A program made the position numbers and the translations under genes. From contig CACIJE010000001.1 of NCBI GenBank assembly GCA_902586925.1, positions 506,001 to 570,000 on the forward strand: 64,000 bases of DNA, in the 5' to 3' direction. Below the pieces are notes generated by a model. The model ran no database searches. It was not told where the DNA came from and saw only the letters and a program-made list of their open reading frames with translations. Position 1 is the first letter of the stretch. Every line of letters starts with the position of its first letter. Of this stretch, positions 17,606-27,561 are shown piece by piece. The DNA is from an uncultured SAR86 cluster bacterium (GTDB lineage: Bacteria; Pseudomonadota; Gammaproteobacteria; Magnimaribacterales; D2472).

Positions 17606-18802
17606 ATGAAAATATTATGTGTACTTTATGATGATCCTATAAATGGAATGCCAGACAAATATGCGAGGGATGATCTACCTATACTAGATAAATATCCTGA
17701 TGGAATGTCTCTTCCTACCCCTAGCTCTGTTGATTTTACACCTGGTGAGTTATTGGGATGTGTGTCTGGTGAATTAGGTTTAAGAAAATTTCTAGAAGAT
17801 GCTGGGCATTCACTAGTGGTTACTTCAGACAAAGACGGTGAAGGATGTCAGGCTGATAAGGAGTTAGTTGATGCTGATATTGTAATATCACAACCTTTCT
17901 TTCCTTATTACCTTACAAGAGACAAGATGGAATCTGCTCCAAATTTGAAAATGGCAATCACTGCAGGCATTGGTTCCGATCACGTAGATTTACAAGCAGC
18001 CATGGACAATAACGTCGATGTTGTTGAGGTAACATATTGTAATTCAAGATCTGTAGCAGAACATATAGTTATGATGATTCTTTCAATGGTTAGGGATTAC
18101 CATAATCAACATAGAATTGTTAAAGAAGGTGGTTGGAATATAGCTGACGCTGTTCAAAGATCTTATGACGTTGAAGGTATGCATGTTGGAACTGTTGCAG
18201 CAGGTAGGATAGGCATTGATATGCTCAGAAAAATGAAACCTTTTGACGTTAATTTGCATTATTTTGATATACATAGACTTTCTGAAGAAGTTGAGGCTGA
18301 GTTAAACCTTACCTATCATGAATCTGTTGAATCCTTGGTTGCTGTCTGCGATGTTGTAAATATCAGCTGCCCACTTCATCCAAAAACTGAACATTTATTT
18401 AATGATGAAATGATTGGAAAAATGAAGCGAGGTGCTTATATAGTTAATACTGCAAGAGGAAAAATCTGTGATAAAGATGCAATTGCAAGAGCTCTTGAGT
18501 CTGGTCAATTGAGTGGATATGCTGGAGACGTTTGGTTTCCGCAACCTGCTCCCAATGATCACGTATGGAGAACAATGCCTAATCATGGAATGACTCCTCA
18601 TACTTCTGGTACATCACTATCCGCACAGGCAAGATATGCTGCTGGCGTAAGAGAAATTCTTGAATGTTTCTTTGAAGATAAACCAATCAGAGAACCATAC
18701 TTAATTGTTCAAAATGGTGATCTTGCTGGAATGGGTGCACACTCATATACGAAAGGCACTGCAACTGATGGTTCTGAAGAAGCAGCTAAGTACCAGAAGT
18801 AA
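17606..18802 (+). CDS. fdh: NAD-dependent formate dehydrogenase
   Basis: This metal-free enzyme oxidises formate to CO2 with NAD+ in the cytosol. I use the ATG at 17606 (398 residues), behind a TTGGGGAT stretch. With this start the catalytic residues fall at the numbers I recall for the Pseudomonas sp. 101 enzyme: Asn146 (TYCNSRSVAEH), Arg284 (NTARGK), Gln313 (WFPQPAP) and His332 in MTPHTSGTSLSAQ, the formate-specific signature. The Rossmann loop reads GTVAAGRIGIDML. The long N-terminal segment (PTPSSVDFTPGELLG) separates it from other D-2-hydroxyacid dehydrogenases. It stands alone, with no molybdenum FDH genes nearby. Confidence 0.95.
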   Translation: MKILCVLYDDPINGMPDKYARDDLPILDKYPDGMSLPTPSSVDFTPGELLGCVSGELGLRKFLEDAGHSLVVTSDKDGEGCQADKELVDADIVISQPFFPYYLTRDKMESAPNLKMAITAGIGSDHVDLQAAMDNNVDVVEVTYCNSRSVAEHIVMMILSMVRDYHNQHRIVKEGGWNIADAVQRSYDVEGMHVGTVAAGRIGIDMLRKMKPFDVNLHYFDIHRLSEEVEAELNLTYHESVESLVAVCDVVNISCPLHPKTEHLFNDEMIGKMKRGAYIVNTARGKICDKDAIARALESGQLSGYAGDVWFPQPAPNDHVWRTMPNHGMTPHTSGTSLSAQARYAAGVREILECFFEDKPIREPYLIVQNGDLAGMGAHSYTKGTATDGSEEAAKYQK

Positions 18803-18814
18803 ATATTTTTTTTG

Positions 18815-18850
18815 AAGAAGAGATAGGGTATTACTTGTCCTTCTCTTCTT
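18815..18850 (+). terminator. Probable terminator after formate dehydrogenase
   Basis: AAGAAGAGA (18815-18823) pairs exactly with TCTCTTCTT (18842-18850), extended by AGG/CCT across a one-base bulge, giving about 12 pairs. A T-rich tract (TTATCTTT) follows. It lies 13 bases past the fdh stop and before the SDR start at 18880, so it likely separates these two genes. Confidence 0.6.
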
Positions 18851-18879
18851 TTATCTTTAATTGTCCATATATAGAGAAT

Positions 18880-19602
18880 ATGAAAAAAAATGTAGCAGTA
18901 ATTGGCGCATCTGGTGCGATAGGTAATGCTGTGTCTAAAATCCTTTTAGATGATGAATCAGTTGAATCTGTATACACTTTTTCTAGATCGATTAGTCCAA
19001 ATACTTCTGATAAAGATAACAGGATATACATAGATATCGAAAATGAAGAATCTATAAAAGATGCAGTTAAGAAAATTCCACAAGATATAAAATTTGACTT
19101 AATATTTGTTGCTACTGGGATACTTCACAATGATAATGATGTTTATCCTGAGAAAAGTATTCGTGACATTTCTGCCGAAAGATTCAAAAAAGTTTTGATG
19201 ATAAACACGGTTGGACCAGCTTTAATTGGCAAATACTTTATTCCCTTTTTGAATAGAGAAAATAAAAATGTTTTTGCTTTTCTGAGCGCTCGAGTTGGAA
19301 GTATTTCAGATAATAAACTTGGTGGCTGGTACTCATATCGGGCAAGCAAAACCGCCCTCAATCAAGTTGTTAAAAATTTTAGTATAGAAATCAAAAGATC
19401 GAATCCAAATTCAATCTTCATAGGATTGCAACCAGGTACTGTAAAAAGTAATTTGAGTAAGCCCTTTGAGAAGAATGTTCAGTCTGAAAATTTGTTTACC
19501 CCAGATTACAGTGCGACAAAGCTGTTAGAGGTTATAGATGCATTAACTTCTAATGATTCTGGTAAATTGTATGCTTGGAATGGCGAAGAAATTCAGCCAT
19601 AA
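18880..19602 (+). CDS. Short-chain dehydrogenase/reductase (C-factor-like)
   Basis: A 240-residue SDR. I start at ATG 18880 (MKKNVAVIGASGAIGNAV) because the longer frame runs back through the fdh terminator. The cofactor loop GASGAIG (about 9-15) is classical, and YSYRASKTALNQ holds the catalytic Tyr-x3-Lys. Ser of FLSARVGSISDN is the third catalytic residue. The C-terminus ends in LYAWNGEEIQP, typical of CsgA/C-factor-like SDRs in marine bacteria. Substrate unknown. It is followed at once by a strong palindromic terminator. Confidence 0.88.
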   Translation: MKKNVAVIGASGAIGNAVSKILLDDESVESVYTFSRSISPNTSDKDNRIYIDIENEESIKDAVKKIPQDIKFDLIFVATGILHNDNDVYPEKSIRDISAERFKKVLMINTVGPALIGKYFIPFLNRENKNVFAFLSARVGSISDNKLGGWYSYRASKTALNQVVKNFSIEIKRSNPNSIFIGLQPGTVKSNLSKPFEKNVQSENLFTPDYSATKLLEVIDALTSNDSGKLYAWNGEEIQP

Positions 19603-19630
19603 AAAAACCCAGCTTAAGCTGGGTTTTTTT
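19601..19630. terminator. Bidirectional intrinsic terminator between SDR and proteorhodopsin genes
   Basis: A perfect palindrome, AACCCAGC-TTAA-GCTGGGTT, is flanked by A-runs on the left and T-runs on the right, so it works for both converging genes. It is the strongest terminator in the window and overlaps the final base of the SDR stop. Confidence 0.93.
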
Positions 19631-19642
19631 GAATAAATAAAA

Positions 19643-20374
19643 TTATTCTGAATCGCTAACTGCAGCTACATAAATAGCTAAACCAAATGCAATTTTGTTG
19701 AGAAAATCTGCATAGTTATAAATTAAGTTAGCATTAGCCATGTCTGGATTACTACCAACACCTAACCAATATCCGATAGGATAAATAGCCCAACCAAAAG
19801 TAACAATCAGTCTAATTGTACTGAAAGCACTTTGAGCCGCAGCATTTCCACTAGAAGCATTAAGCTTACCAGCTTCACCCATGAATATCTCATAGATAAT
19901 GTAGAACCAAGCAAGTAGAGCAAGAACACCTGCAACATTTGCGTTCATTCCACCAGTTTCTCCAATGAAACCAAAAACAAGCATCACTAATGATGCTACA
20001 AGTAGTTTCCAGAAAAGGCTTGATGTCACATTTGTACACACTTTAAGTATTAAATAGAATTCAATAATTTGAAGCGGTACTGTGATTAACCAGTCTATAT
20101 ACCTATATACAGTTGGTGAAGTTCCTGTATCGGCCCAAACACCTCTCATGTATAGATAATGCCAAAACGCCACACCAGTAACTAGACCAGCAACTGATAA
20201 TGAAGTTTTCCATTTACCGTTTACTCTATCTCTCTCAACAAAGAAGAAAACAGTAGCGGCAAGCATAGCGGCTGTTACAATCCAAAATGACACTCCTGTC
20301 ATATCGCTTGTGCTCAGATCTGCAGCAAAAGCTGGAAGCGCAACAACGCCTGCCAATGTTAATAAAAATTTCAT
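19643..20374 (-). CDS. Proteorhodopsin, light-driven proton pump, blue-tuned
   Basis: A retinal-binding seven-helix proton pump of the inner membrane. The start is ATG 20374 (243 residues), six bases after a strong AAGGAG; a longer frame lacks such a site. Residues 1-18 are the cleavable signal (MKFLLTLAGVVALPAFA). Key residues: His72 (FWHYLYMR), proton acceptor Asp94 and donor Glu105 in YRYIDWLITVPLQIIEFYL, and retinal lysine Lys227 (FLNKIAFG). Gln102 is at the spectral tuning site (105 in eBAC31A08 numbering), where Gln gives blue and Leu gives green absorption. No retinal or carotenoid genes are in this window. Confidence 0.98.
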   Translation of the reverse strand: MKFLLTLAGVVALPAFAADLSTSDMTGVSFWIVTAAMLAATVFFFVERDRVNGKWKTSLSVAGLVTGVAFWHYLYMRGVWADTGTSPTVYRYIDWLITVPLQIIEFYLILKVCTNVTSSLFWKLLVASLVMLVFGFIGETGGMNANVAGVLALLAWFYIIYEIFMGEAGKLNASSGNAAAQSAFSTIRLIVTFGWAIYPIGYWLGVGSNPDMANANLIYNYADFLNKIAFGLAIYVAAVSDSE

Positions 20375-20397
20375 ATATAACTCCTTATATAAGTAGT

Positions 20398-20415
20398 GGA
20401 GCAATAATTTACTCC
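20398..20415 (-). promoter_or_regulatory. Hairpin in the proteorhodopsin mRNA leader
   Basis: On the reverse strand GGAGTAA pairs with TTGCTCC around an ATTA loop (seven pairs, one G-T), next to a run of six G residues. It ends about 12 bases before the AAGGAG ribosome site at 20381-20386. It may stabilise the transcript or modulate ribosome access. Confidence 0.4.
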
Positions 20416-20438
20416 CCCCATTTTCATATGAACTATAT

Positions 20439-20467
20439 ATGATACAAAAATCTAAAAAATCTATCAA
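20439..20467 (-). promoter_or_regulatory. Predicted sigma-70 promoter of the proteorhodopsin gene
   Basis: On the reverse strand TTGATA (20467-20462) and TATCAT (20444-20439) are separated by 17 bases, each one mismatch from consensus. The start of transcription would be near 20432, giving a leader of roughly 58 bases containing the hairpin and a consensus AAGGAG. Confidence 0.5.
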
Positions 20468-20544
20468 ATTTAACGCTTTTTTTAAAAATTAAATATTTTT
20501 AGAATAATTTTGATTAAATTGTATTGTTTAGTATTATAAATTGA

Positions 20545-21027
20545 ATGAAAGTTGCTATATATCCAGGTTCATTTGATCCAATAACTTTTGGTCATATGGA
20601 TATTATTGATAGAGCATGTGGTCTTTTCGATAAAATCATAATTGCAATAGCAAAAAGTGAGACAAAAGACCCATTATTTTCACTTGAAGATAGGCTCAAG
20701 CTTGCAAAGACAATATATAAAAATAACTCTCAAGTTGAAGTAATAGGCTTCCCGAGACAACTAACTGTTGATGTTGCAAAAGAGCATAATGCATGTGCAA
20801 TTATAAGAGGTCTTCGAGCTGTTTCTGATTTTGAATATGAGTTCCAACTTGCAACAATGAATAGATCTTTGGCACCAGATATTGAAAGTATATTCTTAAC
20901 TCCGAAAGAAAGTTTAATTTATGTTTCTTCTAGTTTGATAAAAGAAATCTGTGATTTAAAAGGGGATATATCAAAATTTGTTGATCCAATTGTTCAGCAA
21001 GCTTTAAAAGCAAAATTAGACTCTTAA
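20545..21027 (+). CDS. coaD: Phosphopantetheine adenylyltransferase
   Basis: CoaD makes dephospho-CoA from 4'-phosphopantetheine and ATP, the penultimate step of CoA synthesis. The 160-residue length is standard. The nucleotidyltransferase motif YPGSFDPITFGHMDII (T/HxGH type) opens the protein, RGLRAVSDFEYEFQLA is at about 88-103, and the ISS-type ending YVSSSLIKEI is present. Its last four bases overlap the convergent mutM. Confidence 0.97.
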   Translation: MKVAIYPGSFDPITFGHMDIIDRACGLFDKIIIAIAKSETKDPLFSLEDRLKLAKTIYKNNSQVEVIGFPRQLTVDVAKEHNACAIIRGLRAVSDFEYEFQLATMNRSLAPDIESIFLTPKESLIYVSSSLIKEICDLKGDISKFVDPIVQQALKAKLDS

Positions 21028-21833
21028 CTCTGACAATTTTTGCAATAAAAAGTTGCTCTCTGACCTAGAGTAATTTTTTCAATTTCTCCGTCACAATTTT
21101 TGCAATTCTTTTTCTGCCTGCCATATACATTTAATTCTAAATTAAAATATCCTTCGCTTCCGTCAGCAGAGTAAAAGTCTTTTAGTGTAGTTCCACCTTT
21201 TTTTATTGCATATCTAAGAATTTTTTTTATTGCATCTGTAAGATTTTGACAATCATTTAAAGAAAGATTTTTTGAGAATTTTTTTGGGTTAATTTTTGCA
21301 AGAAAAAGACTTTCTGATGCATAAATGTTCCCAACACCAACAACAATTTTTTGGTCCATTATTAATTTCTTGATACTAATATTTTTATTTTTACAAATAT
21401 TGAACAAATAGTCTTTGTTAAATTTTTTTGATAAAGGCTCAATACCAAGATCTTTTATTAACCTATGATTCTGAAAATTTTCAGTAAGATGTATAGATCC
21501 AAAGCGTCTCACATCGTTATAAATAATTTTTTCATCACTAAAAATCAGCTCAGCATGATCATGTTCTTTAAAGAAATTATTTTCTATGCTTTGTATTCTT
21601 AATTTTCCTGACATACCAAGATGAATCATTAAAGATGAATCATCAAAATGAATGAGAATATATTTTGCTCTTCGGTCAATTTTATTTATAAATTTATTTT
21701 TTAAAAATTTTTCAATTTTTTTGTCTACTTGCCACCTAAGATTTCTATTGTGAAAGACAACTTCTTTAAGTATTTTTTTTTCAAATTTTTTGATGGCCTT
21801 TACAGTGGTTTGAACCTCTGGCAGTTCTGGCAT
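21024..21833 (-). CDS. mutM: Formamidopyrimidine-DNA glycosylase (Fpg/MutM)
   Basis: MutM removes 8-oxoguanine and other oxidised purines. The N-terminal catalytic MPELPEVQTTV (Pro2 nucleophile, Glu3) is intact. The lysine-containing ILIHFDDSSLMIHLGMSGKL is present, as is the helix-two-turn-helix GVGNIYASESLFLAKI near 170. The four-cysteine zinc finger CKNCDGEIEKITLGQR...FYCKNCQS closes the 269-residue protein. It lies three bases behind tolC and overlaps coaD; a role against light- or oxygen-induced damage would suit a surface-ocean cell. Confidence 0.97.
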   Translation of the reverse strand: MPELPEVQTTVKAIKKFEKKILKEVVFHNRNLRWQVDKKIEKFLKNKFINKIDRRAKYILIHFDDSSLMIHLGMSGKLRIQSIENNFFKEHDHAELIFSDEKIIYNDVRRFGSIHLTENFQNHRLIKDLGIEPLSKKFNKDYLFNICKNKNISIKKLIMDQKIVVGVGNIYASESLFLAKINPKKFSKNLSLNDCQNLTDAIKKILRYAIKKGGTTLKDFYSADGSEGYFNLELNVYGRQKKNCKNCDGEIEKITLGQRATFYCKNCQS

Positions 21834-21836
21834 GAT

Positions 21837-23177
21837 TTATTCAAGTATATTATTGATATCAACAATATTGTTTGGACCAATTGTCCCTGCAGCAAGAGCT
21901 AACCTTAAGTTAGCTAAAATATAGTCATATTTTGCATTTGCTAGATTTTTCTCTGCACTATATAGATTCTTTTCAGCTTGAAGTAGGTCAACAATGTTTC
22001 TAGTACCAACTTTATATCCTACTTGTGTAGCTTCTAATGCACTTGTTGCTGATATAACTGCCTGCCTTTGAGCATTAACATTCGCTACTAAAGTTACTAC
22101 ATTTGAAAATTGTGATCTGACTTCTTGAATTACACTTCTTTCTGTGAAAAGAGTATTCTCATCAGCCTCATTAAACTGTGAATATGCCTGTTTTCTCCTT
22201 GAGCTTACTGCACCACCTTGAAAAATCGGGACACTTAACTGAATTGAATAATTTCTTCTCCCTGTAACAGCAGGTACTGGAATACCCTGACCATTAACTT
22301 CAAAACCTTCATAATTAAACTGATTTGTTTCTGACTCAGAACCAGAACCAACAATATCTATTTTTGGCAAATGATTTGAGGCAACACTTCTTGCATTACT
22401 TTTTGCAGCATCTCTTCTTAAATATGCAGCCTTGAGTTGATAATTATTTTCAAGCGCCGTCTTAACCCATTCTTCCTTAGAATTTGGAAATGGAGATGAA
22501 ACATTTAGATTTTCCCCTAGCTCATCAAGTGAGAAAATTTCTCTTCCAATTAAAGCATTTAGAGCCTCTCTTGCAGAAAATAAATTCCCTTCGTTATTAA
22601 TTCTTGCAGCCATGCTTAAGTCAAAAGCAAGCTGTGCCTCTTGAACTCCAGTAATCGCTGATAGTCCAACTTCATATCTTTGTTGCGCCTGATCTAGTTG
22701 TTTTTTTATAGCCTTTTCTTCAGATATTGCTGCATTTAAGTTATCAATTGCTCTTAAGACACCAAAATATAATTCTGCAGTTCTCAATAATAGATTCTGT
22801 TGTTGATAAGCAAAATCTGCTTCTGCTGCATTGGTTAAGGATTTTGATCTTTTAAAATTAAACCAAGAATCAAGTCTAAAAAGTGGTTGAGATATCCTAG
22901 CAGACTTTGAGAATGAGTTATATTCTTGTTGCAGCTGATCATTTTGATAATATTCATTCCAGTTTGTTGAACCACTCAAAGTAATGCTTGGAAGAAGGGC
23001 AGCCCTACCTTGAACAACAATTTGTTTGTCTGCAAGATATGAGTATTCTGCTGATTTATATGTTGGGTCATTTTCAAGTGCTTCGTTATAAATTTCTAAA
23101 ATATTTTCAGAACGTACAAAGGAGCATGTTAATAAAACTGTTAAAAGTTTGAAGATTGTATGCTTACTAGGAATCAT
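21837..23177 (-). CDS. tolC: TolC-family outer-membrane efflux protein
   Basis: A 446-residue outer-membrane factor with an N-terminal signal (about 1-23) and two repeats of the TolC alpha/beta-barrel. ILEIYNEALENDPTYKSA is the classical TolC start, and QAQQRYEVGLSAITGVQEAQ (near 165) and ATQVGYKVGTRNIVDLLQAEK (near 385) mark the two repeats. It would be the exit duct for type I secretion or RND pumps; the RND pump at 53.7-57.8 kb lacks its own outer-membrane gene and may use it. A single gene divergent from parE. Confidence 0.93.
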   Translation of the reverse strand: MIPSKHTIFKLLTVLLTCSFVRSENILEIYNEALENDPTYKSAEYSYLADKQIVVQGRAALLPSITLSGSTNWNEYYQNDQLQQEYNSFSKSARISQPLFRLDSWFNFKRSKSLTNAAEADFAYQQQNLLLRTAELYFGVLRAIDNLNAAISEEKAIKKQLDQAQQRYEVGLSAITGVQEAQLAFDLSMAARINNEGNLFSAREALNALIGREIFSLDELGENLNVSSPFPNSKEEWVKTALENNYQLKAAYLRRDAAKSNARSVASNHLPKIDIVGSGSESETNQFNYEGFEVNGQGIPVPAVTGRRNYSIQLSVPIFQGGAVSSRRKQAYSQFNEADENTLFTERSVIQEVRSQFSNVVTLVANVNAQRQAVISATSALEATQVGYKVGTRNIVDLLQAEKNLYSAEKNLANAKYDYILANLRLALAAGTIGPNNIVDINNILE

Positions 23178-23394
23178 GTGTTAATTTTAACCTATTAATT
23201 AAATGTAAGCAGTGTAAACATTATATTTTTTTTTACAATATATTATTTTGTTAATACTTTTTATTAACTAATAATTTTAAATAAGACGTTTTTTCTAATT
23301 GTTTAGGATAAAATAGGCATACATTAGAAAACTTTAATGAAAATAAATTTATACATAAATTTTTGCAAGTTATTCTTAAATAAGGCAAATTAAA

Positions 23395-25287
23395 TTGGCC
23401 AAGAACACATACGATTCAAAAGCAATAGAGGTTCTTTCTGGACTTGATCCAGTAAAGAAAAGACCAGGAATGTACACAGATACTTCTTGTCCCAATCATC
23501 TTATCCAAGAAGTTTTAGATAATTCTGTTGATGAAGCTATAGCAGGCCATTGTTCAAATATTAAAATTAAAATTCAAAAGGATGGTTTCATAAAAGTCTC
23601 TGATGATGGCAGAGGAATGCCAGTTGATATTCATCCAGAACATAAACTTACTGGTGTTGAGCTTATTCTTTGTAAATTACATGCTGGAGCAAAGTTCTCT
23701 GGGGAGGAATATAATTTTTCAGGTGGCCTTCATGGTGTCGGTGTTTCTGTCGTAAACGCCTTATCGGAATCTCTTCAGGTAAATATTAAAAGAGATTCAA
23801 AAGAGCATGAGATGCAATTTTCAAATGGCGATAAAAAAAATGATATAAAGATTGTTGGTGACGTTGGAATAAGAAATACAGGCACAACAATAAAATTTAG
23901 GCCAAATTTAAAATATTTTGAATCTGATAAAATTAAAACAAACGAGCTGAAGCATCTTCTTAAAGCAAAAGCGGTGTTATGCCCAGGACTAACAATTGAT
24001 TTTCATAATGAAAATAAAAAAGAGAAAATTAAGTGGTATTTTGAGGATGGACTTAAAAGCTATCTAGATGAAGCCTCTGATGGAGTTGATCAAATACTAG
24101 ATGAATCCATAGTTTCTTCAAATACTTCGAAGACTCAAGAGGTGGAATTTGTTATAAATTGGACTTCTAAAGTTCAAAAAAATAAACTTGAAGAGACATA
24201 TGTAAATTTAATCCCTACAGCACAGGGGGGATCTCATTTGAATGGCTTTAAGTCAGGTCTCTTAGAGGCGCTAAAAGAATTCTGTGATTATAGAAGTTTG
24301 TTGCCTAAGGGGTTAAAAATTAATGCTGATGATGTTATCAACAATGCAATTTTTGTTGTTTCATCAAAAATGCAAAATCCCCAATTTGCTGGTCAGACTA
24401 AAGAAAGATTAGACTCAAAAGATCATATGACTTTTGTATCAACCTCTACGAAAGATATTCTCAGTATTTGGTTTAACAAACACACAGAAGAAGGAGAAAA
24501 AATTGCTGAGCTTGCAATTATATCTGCACAAGCAAGAGTCAAAGCATCTACTAATGTTGAAAGAAAAAAAACATTCAAAGGTCCTGCTTTGCCTGGAAAA
24601 CTATCTGACTGTAATAGTGAAGATCTAAGTGAAACAGAGTTATTTTTGGTTGAAGGAGACTCTGCAGGTGGATCTGCAAAACAAGCAAGAGAGAGATCAT
24701 TCCAAGCAATAATGCCACTGAGAGGAAAAATTCTTAATACTTGGGATTTAGAGAGTAATGAGATAATTAAGTCTCAAGAAATAAAAAACCTTTCAACCGC
24801 AATTGGTGTATTGCCAGGAAATTCAGACATATCATCATTAAGATACGGAAAGATATGTATTTTGGCTGATGCTGATTCAGATGGCTTACACATTGCAACT
24901 TTATTATGCGCATTATTTTTAAGACACTTTAAAGCACTTGTAAATGAAGGAAGAATTTATATAGCTATGCCACCTTTATATAGAATCGATTGTGGGAAAG
25001 AAGTCTTATATGCTTTAGATGAATTACAAAAAGAAAATGTTGTAAAAACTTTTAAGAATAAACAAGGAAAGCCAAAAATTAATATTCAAAGATTTAAAGG
25101 ATTAGGTGAAATGAATCCTTCACAACTAAGAGAAACTGTTATGGATCCGGAAACAAGGCAACTTGTTAGATTATCGATTTCTGCATCAGATAATGCAAAT
25201 GCGATGATGGATCTGCTGCTTTCAAAAAAAAATGCACCTGCAAGAAAAGAGTGGCTTGAGAAAAAAGGCTCACTTGTGAGGATTTAG
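23395..25287 (+). CDS. parE: DNA topoisomerase IV subunit B
   Basis: ParE is the ATPase half of the decatenating topoisomerase. The 630-residue length fits ParE, not the longer GyrB. A TTG start at 23395 is used; no ATG is available and [16 protein letters not shown] aligns with known ParE starts. GHKL ATPase motifs are visible ([35 protein letters not shown]). The toprim block reads [15 protein letters not shown], then [10 protein letters not shown]. The C-terminus has [13 protein letters not shown]. parC follows two bases later. Confidence 0.97.
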   Translation: MAKNTYDSKAIEVLSGLDPVKKRPGMYTDTSCPNHLIQEVLDNSVDEAIAGHCSNIKIKIQKDGFIKVSDDGRGMPVDIHPEHKLTGVELILCKLHAGAKFSGEEYNFSGGLHGVGVSVVNALSESLQVNIKRDSKEHEMQFSNGDKKNDIKIVGDVGIRNTGTTIKFRPNLKYFESDKIKTNELKHLLKAKAVLCPGLTIDFHNENKKEKIKWYFEDGLKSYLDEASDGVDQILDESIVSSNTSKTQEVEFVINWTSKVQKNKLEETYVNLIPTAQGGSHLNGFKSGLLEALKEFCDYRSLLPKGLKINADDVINNAIFVVSSKMQNPQFAGQTKERLDSKDHMTFVSTSTKDILSIWFNKHTEEGEKIAELAIISAQARVKASTNVERKKTFKGPALPGKLSDCNSEDLSETELFLVEGDSAGGSAKQARERSFQAIMPLRGKILNTWDLESNEIIKSQEIKNLSTAIGVLPGNSDISSLRYGKICILADADSDGLHIATLLCALFLRHFKALVNEGRIYIAMPPLYRIDCGKEVLYALDELQKENVVKTFKNKQGKPKINIQRFKGLGEMNPSQLRETVMDPETRQLVRLSISASDNANAMMDLLLSKKNAPARKEWLEKKGSLVRI

Positions 25288-25289
25288 GA

Positions 25290-27536
25290 ATGGCAAAAGA
25301 TAAGTTCAATTCAATAAGTCTAAAGAAATATGCTGAAGAATCTTATCTAAATTATGCAATGTATGTAATTCTTGATCGTGCCCTTCCGAATGTTGGAGAT
25401 GGACTTAAGCCTGTTCAAAGAAGAATTTTATATGCGATGTCAGAATTAGGATTAGATGCAACATCTAAGTATAAAAAGTCTGCAAGAACAGTTGGAGACG
25501 TAATTGGAAAATTCCATCCTCATGGTGACAGTGCTGCTTATGAGGCTATGGTCTTAATGGCACAAAATTTTTCATTTAAGTATCCATTGGTTGATGGCCA
25601 GGGAAATTGGGGGTCTCAAGATGACCCCAAATCGTTTGCAGCAATGCGATATACTGAATCAAAATTAACAAGTTTTGCAAATTTGCTAATATCTGAACTT
25701 AAGTCAGGTACTGTAGATTGGCAACCTAACTTTGATGGCTCGCTACTTGAGCCAATAATTTTCCCATCCAAAATACCAATGATTCTTCTTAATGGAACAT
25801 CTGGAATAGCTGTTGGAATGGCTACAGACATCCCTTCACACAATATTAATGAAGTAATTGATGCTACTGTCACCTTGCTTGAAAAACCTAAATCTGATTT
25901 AAAGGACTTATTAAAAATTATTAATGGTCCTGATTTTTCAAATAATGCTTTAATAGTCGCAAGTCCAGAGGAGCTTGAGGAAATGTATTCTTCAGGAAGA
26001 GGTGGTTTTAAGATTCAATCTCAGTGGGAGCAAGAAAAGAATCAAATAATAATTAGTGCTTTACCTCATCAAGCATCAGGCTCAAAAATATTAGAGCAAA
26101 TAGCAGAACAAATGGTTAATAAAAAACTTCCAATGGTCGTAGATTTAGCAGATGAGGGAGATCATAAAGATCCAGTAAGATTAGTTATCAGTCTTAAATC
26201 TAACAGAGTAAATGCAGAAGATGTAATGAACCATCTGTTCGCATCAACTGATCTTCAAAAGACATACAGAATGAATATGAATCTTATTTCACTTAAAGGA
26301 GGGCCAAAGGTATTTTCACTTGTTGATGTTCTCAAAGAGTGGATAACCTTCAGAAAAGATACTGTCAAAAGGAAACTTGAACATCGTCTTGATCAGGTTA
26401 ATGACAGGCTTCATATCCTTGAAGGATTACTAATAATTTTTTTAGATCTAGATAAAGTTATAAAAATTATTAGAAAATCAGATGAACCAAAGAAAGAACT
26501 TATAAAAGTTTTTAAGTTATCTGAAATTCAAGCTAATGCAATCCTTGAAATAAGGTTAAGACAGCTCGCAAAATTAGAGCAACTTAAAATTGAGGATGAA
26601 AAAAATCAACTATCAGACGAACAAAATGAAATTGAAAAAATCTTAAAATCAAAATCAAGGTTAAAGTCTCTTGTAAAGAAGGAGTTGTTGGATATTAAAG
26701 ATACATTCGGAGAAGAAAGAAAATCACCAATTATCAATTCAACAAATGCAAAAGTTTTTTCTGAAGAAGAAACTATAGTTACTGAACCTATAACGGTGGT
26801 TCTATCAAAAGCTGGATGGATAAGAAGTGCAAAAGGACATGATATAGATCCACAGACTTTATCATATAGAGGAGATGATATTTTACAGGATTTTGCAAGA
26901 GGTAAAAGCAATCAACTCACAGTATTTATTGATTCAAATGGGAAGGCCTACTCAATACCTAGTCATTCGCTCCCATCGGCAAGAGGAATGGGGGAACCAA
27001 TTACCGGGAGATTGAATGCTGATTCAGGTGTTCAATTTGTTTCTTCAGTTATTGGTAAGGAAGGAAACAAATTTTTAATAATGAATACGGCAGGTTACGG
27101 TTACATATCTGAATATCAAAATATGATTTCAAATAAGAAGACAGGGAGAGCATTTATGAAATTGCCTGATAACGCAAAAATGTTAAAAGCTATTCCTGTT
27201 AAAGAAAATCATACCCATATCGCAGCTGTTTCAAATATTGGGAAGCTATTAATTTTTAATATTGAGGAATTGCCAATATTAAGAAAAGGAAAAGGTAATA
27301 AGATTATAAATATACCAAAAGAGAAGCTTGCTCATGGTGAAGAATTTATGGCTCACGCCCAACTTCTAGCAGATGATAGTTCTTTAAAATTAGAAGTAGG
27401 AAAAAGATCTGTGACATTAAAACCTAAAGATTGGTCTGAGTACATTCTTTCAAGAGCAAAAAGAGGTAAAAAAGTCGGTAAATTAATTAATATCGAAAGA
27501 TTAACTGAAGAATCAAAAACTAAAGACGAATCATAA
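25290..27536 (+). CDS. parC: DNA topoisomerase IV subunit A
   Basis: ParC is the DNA-cleaving half of topoisomerase IV. The 748-residue protein has the start [29 protein letters not shown], seen here as short pieces ([13 protein letters not shown]), and the quinolone-region [20 protein letters not shown]. The catalytic tyrosine lies in [11 protein letters not shown] (about 117). The C-terminal beta-pinwheel is short, as in ParC rather than GyrA. It is co-transcribed with parE; the DUF2244 gene follows after 25 bases. Confidence 0.97.
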   Translation: MAKDKFNSISLKKYAEESYLNYAMYVILDRALPNVGDGLKPVQRRILYAMSELGLDATSKYKKSARTVGDVIGKFHPHGDSAAYEAMVLMAQNFSFKYPLVDGQGNWGSQDDPKSFAAMRYTESKLTSFANLLISELKSGTVDWQPNFDGSLLEPIIFPSKIPMILLNGTSGIAVGMATDIPSHNINEVIDATVTLLEKPKSDLKDLLKIINGPDFSNNALIVASPEELEEMYSSGRGGFKIQSQWEQEKNQIIISALPHQASGSKILEQIAEQMVNKKLPMVVDLADEGDHKDPVRLVISLKSNRVNAEDVMNHLFASTDLQKTYRMNMNLISLKGGPKVFSLVDVLKEWITFRKDTVKRKLEHRLDQVNDRLHILEGLLIIFLDLDKVIKIIRKSDEPKKELIKVFKLSEIQANAILEIRLRQLAKLEQLKIEDEKNQLSDEQNEIEKILKSKSRLKSLVKKELLDIKDTFGEERKSPIINSTNAKVFSEEETIVTEPITVVLSKAGWIRSAKGHDIDPQTLSYRGDDILQDFARGKSNQLTVFIDSNGKAYSIPSHSLPSARGMGEPITGRLNADSGVQFVSSVIGKEGNKFLIMNTAGYGYISEYQNMISNKKTGRAFMKLPDNAKMLKAIPVKENHTHIAAVSNIGKLLIFNIEELPILRKGKGNKIINIPKEKLAHGEEFMAHAQLLADDSSLKLEVGKRSVTLKPKDWSEYILSRAKRGKKVGKLINIERLTEESKTKDES

Positions 27537-27561
27537 TTAGTCAAATAGTGAGGATTTAAGC

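Noticed and set aside
20375..20467. Longer proteorhodopsin frame starting at 20467
   Set aside because: It would precede the signal peptide and includes the promoter; a consensus AAGGAG stands before the ATG at 20374.
23395..27536. Reading parE-parC as gyrB-gyrA
   Set aside because: Lengths (630 and 748), adjacency and the short ParC C-terminal domain fit topoisomerase IV.
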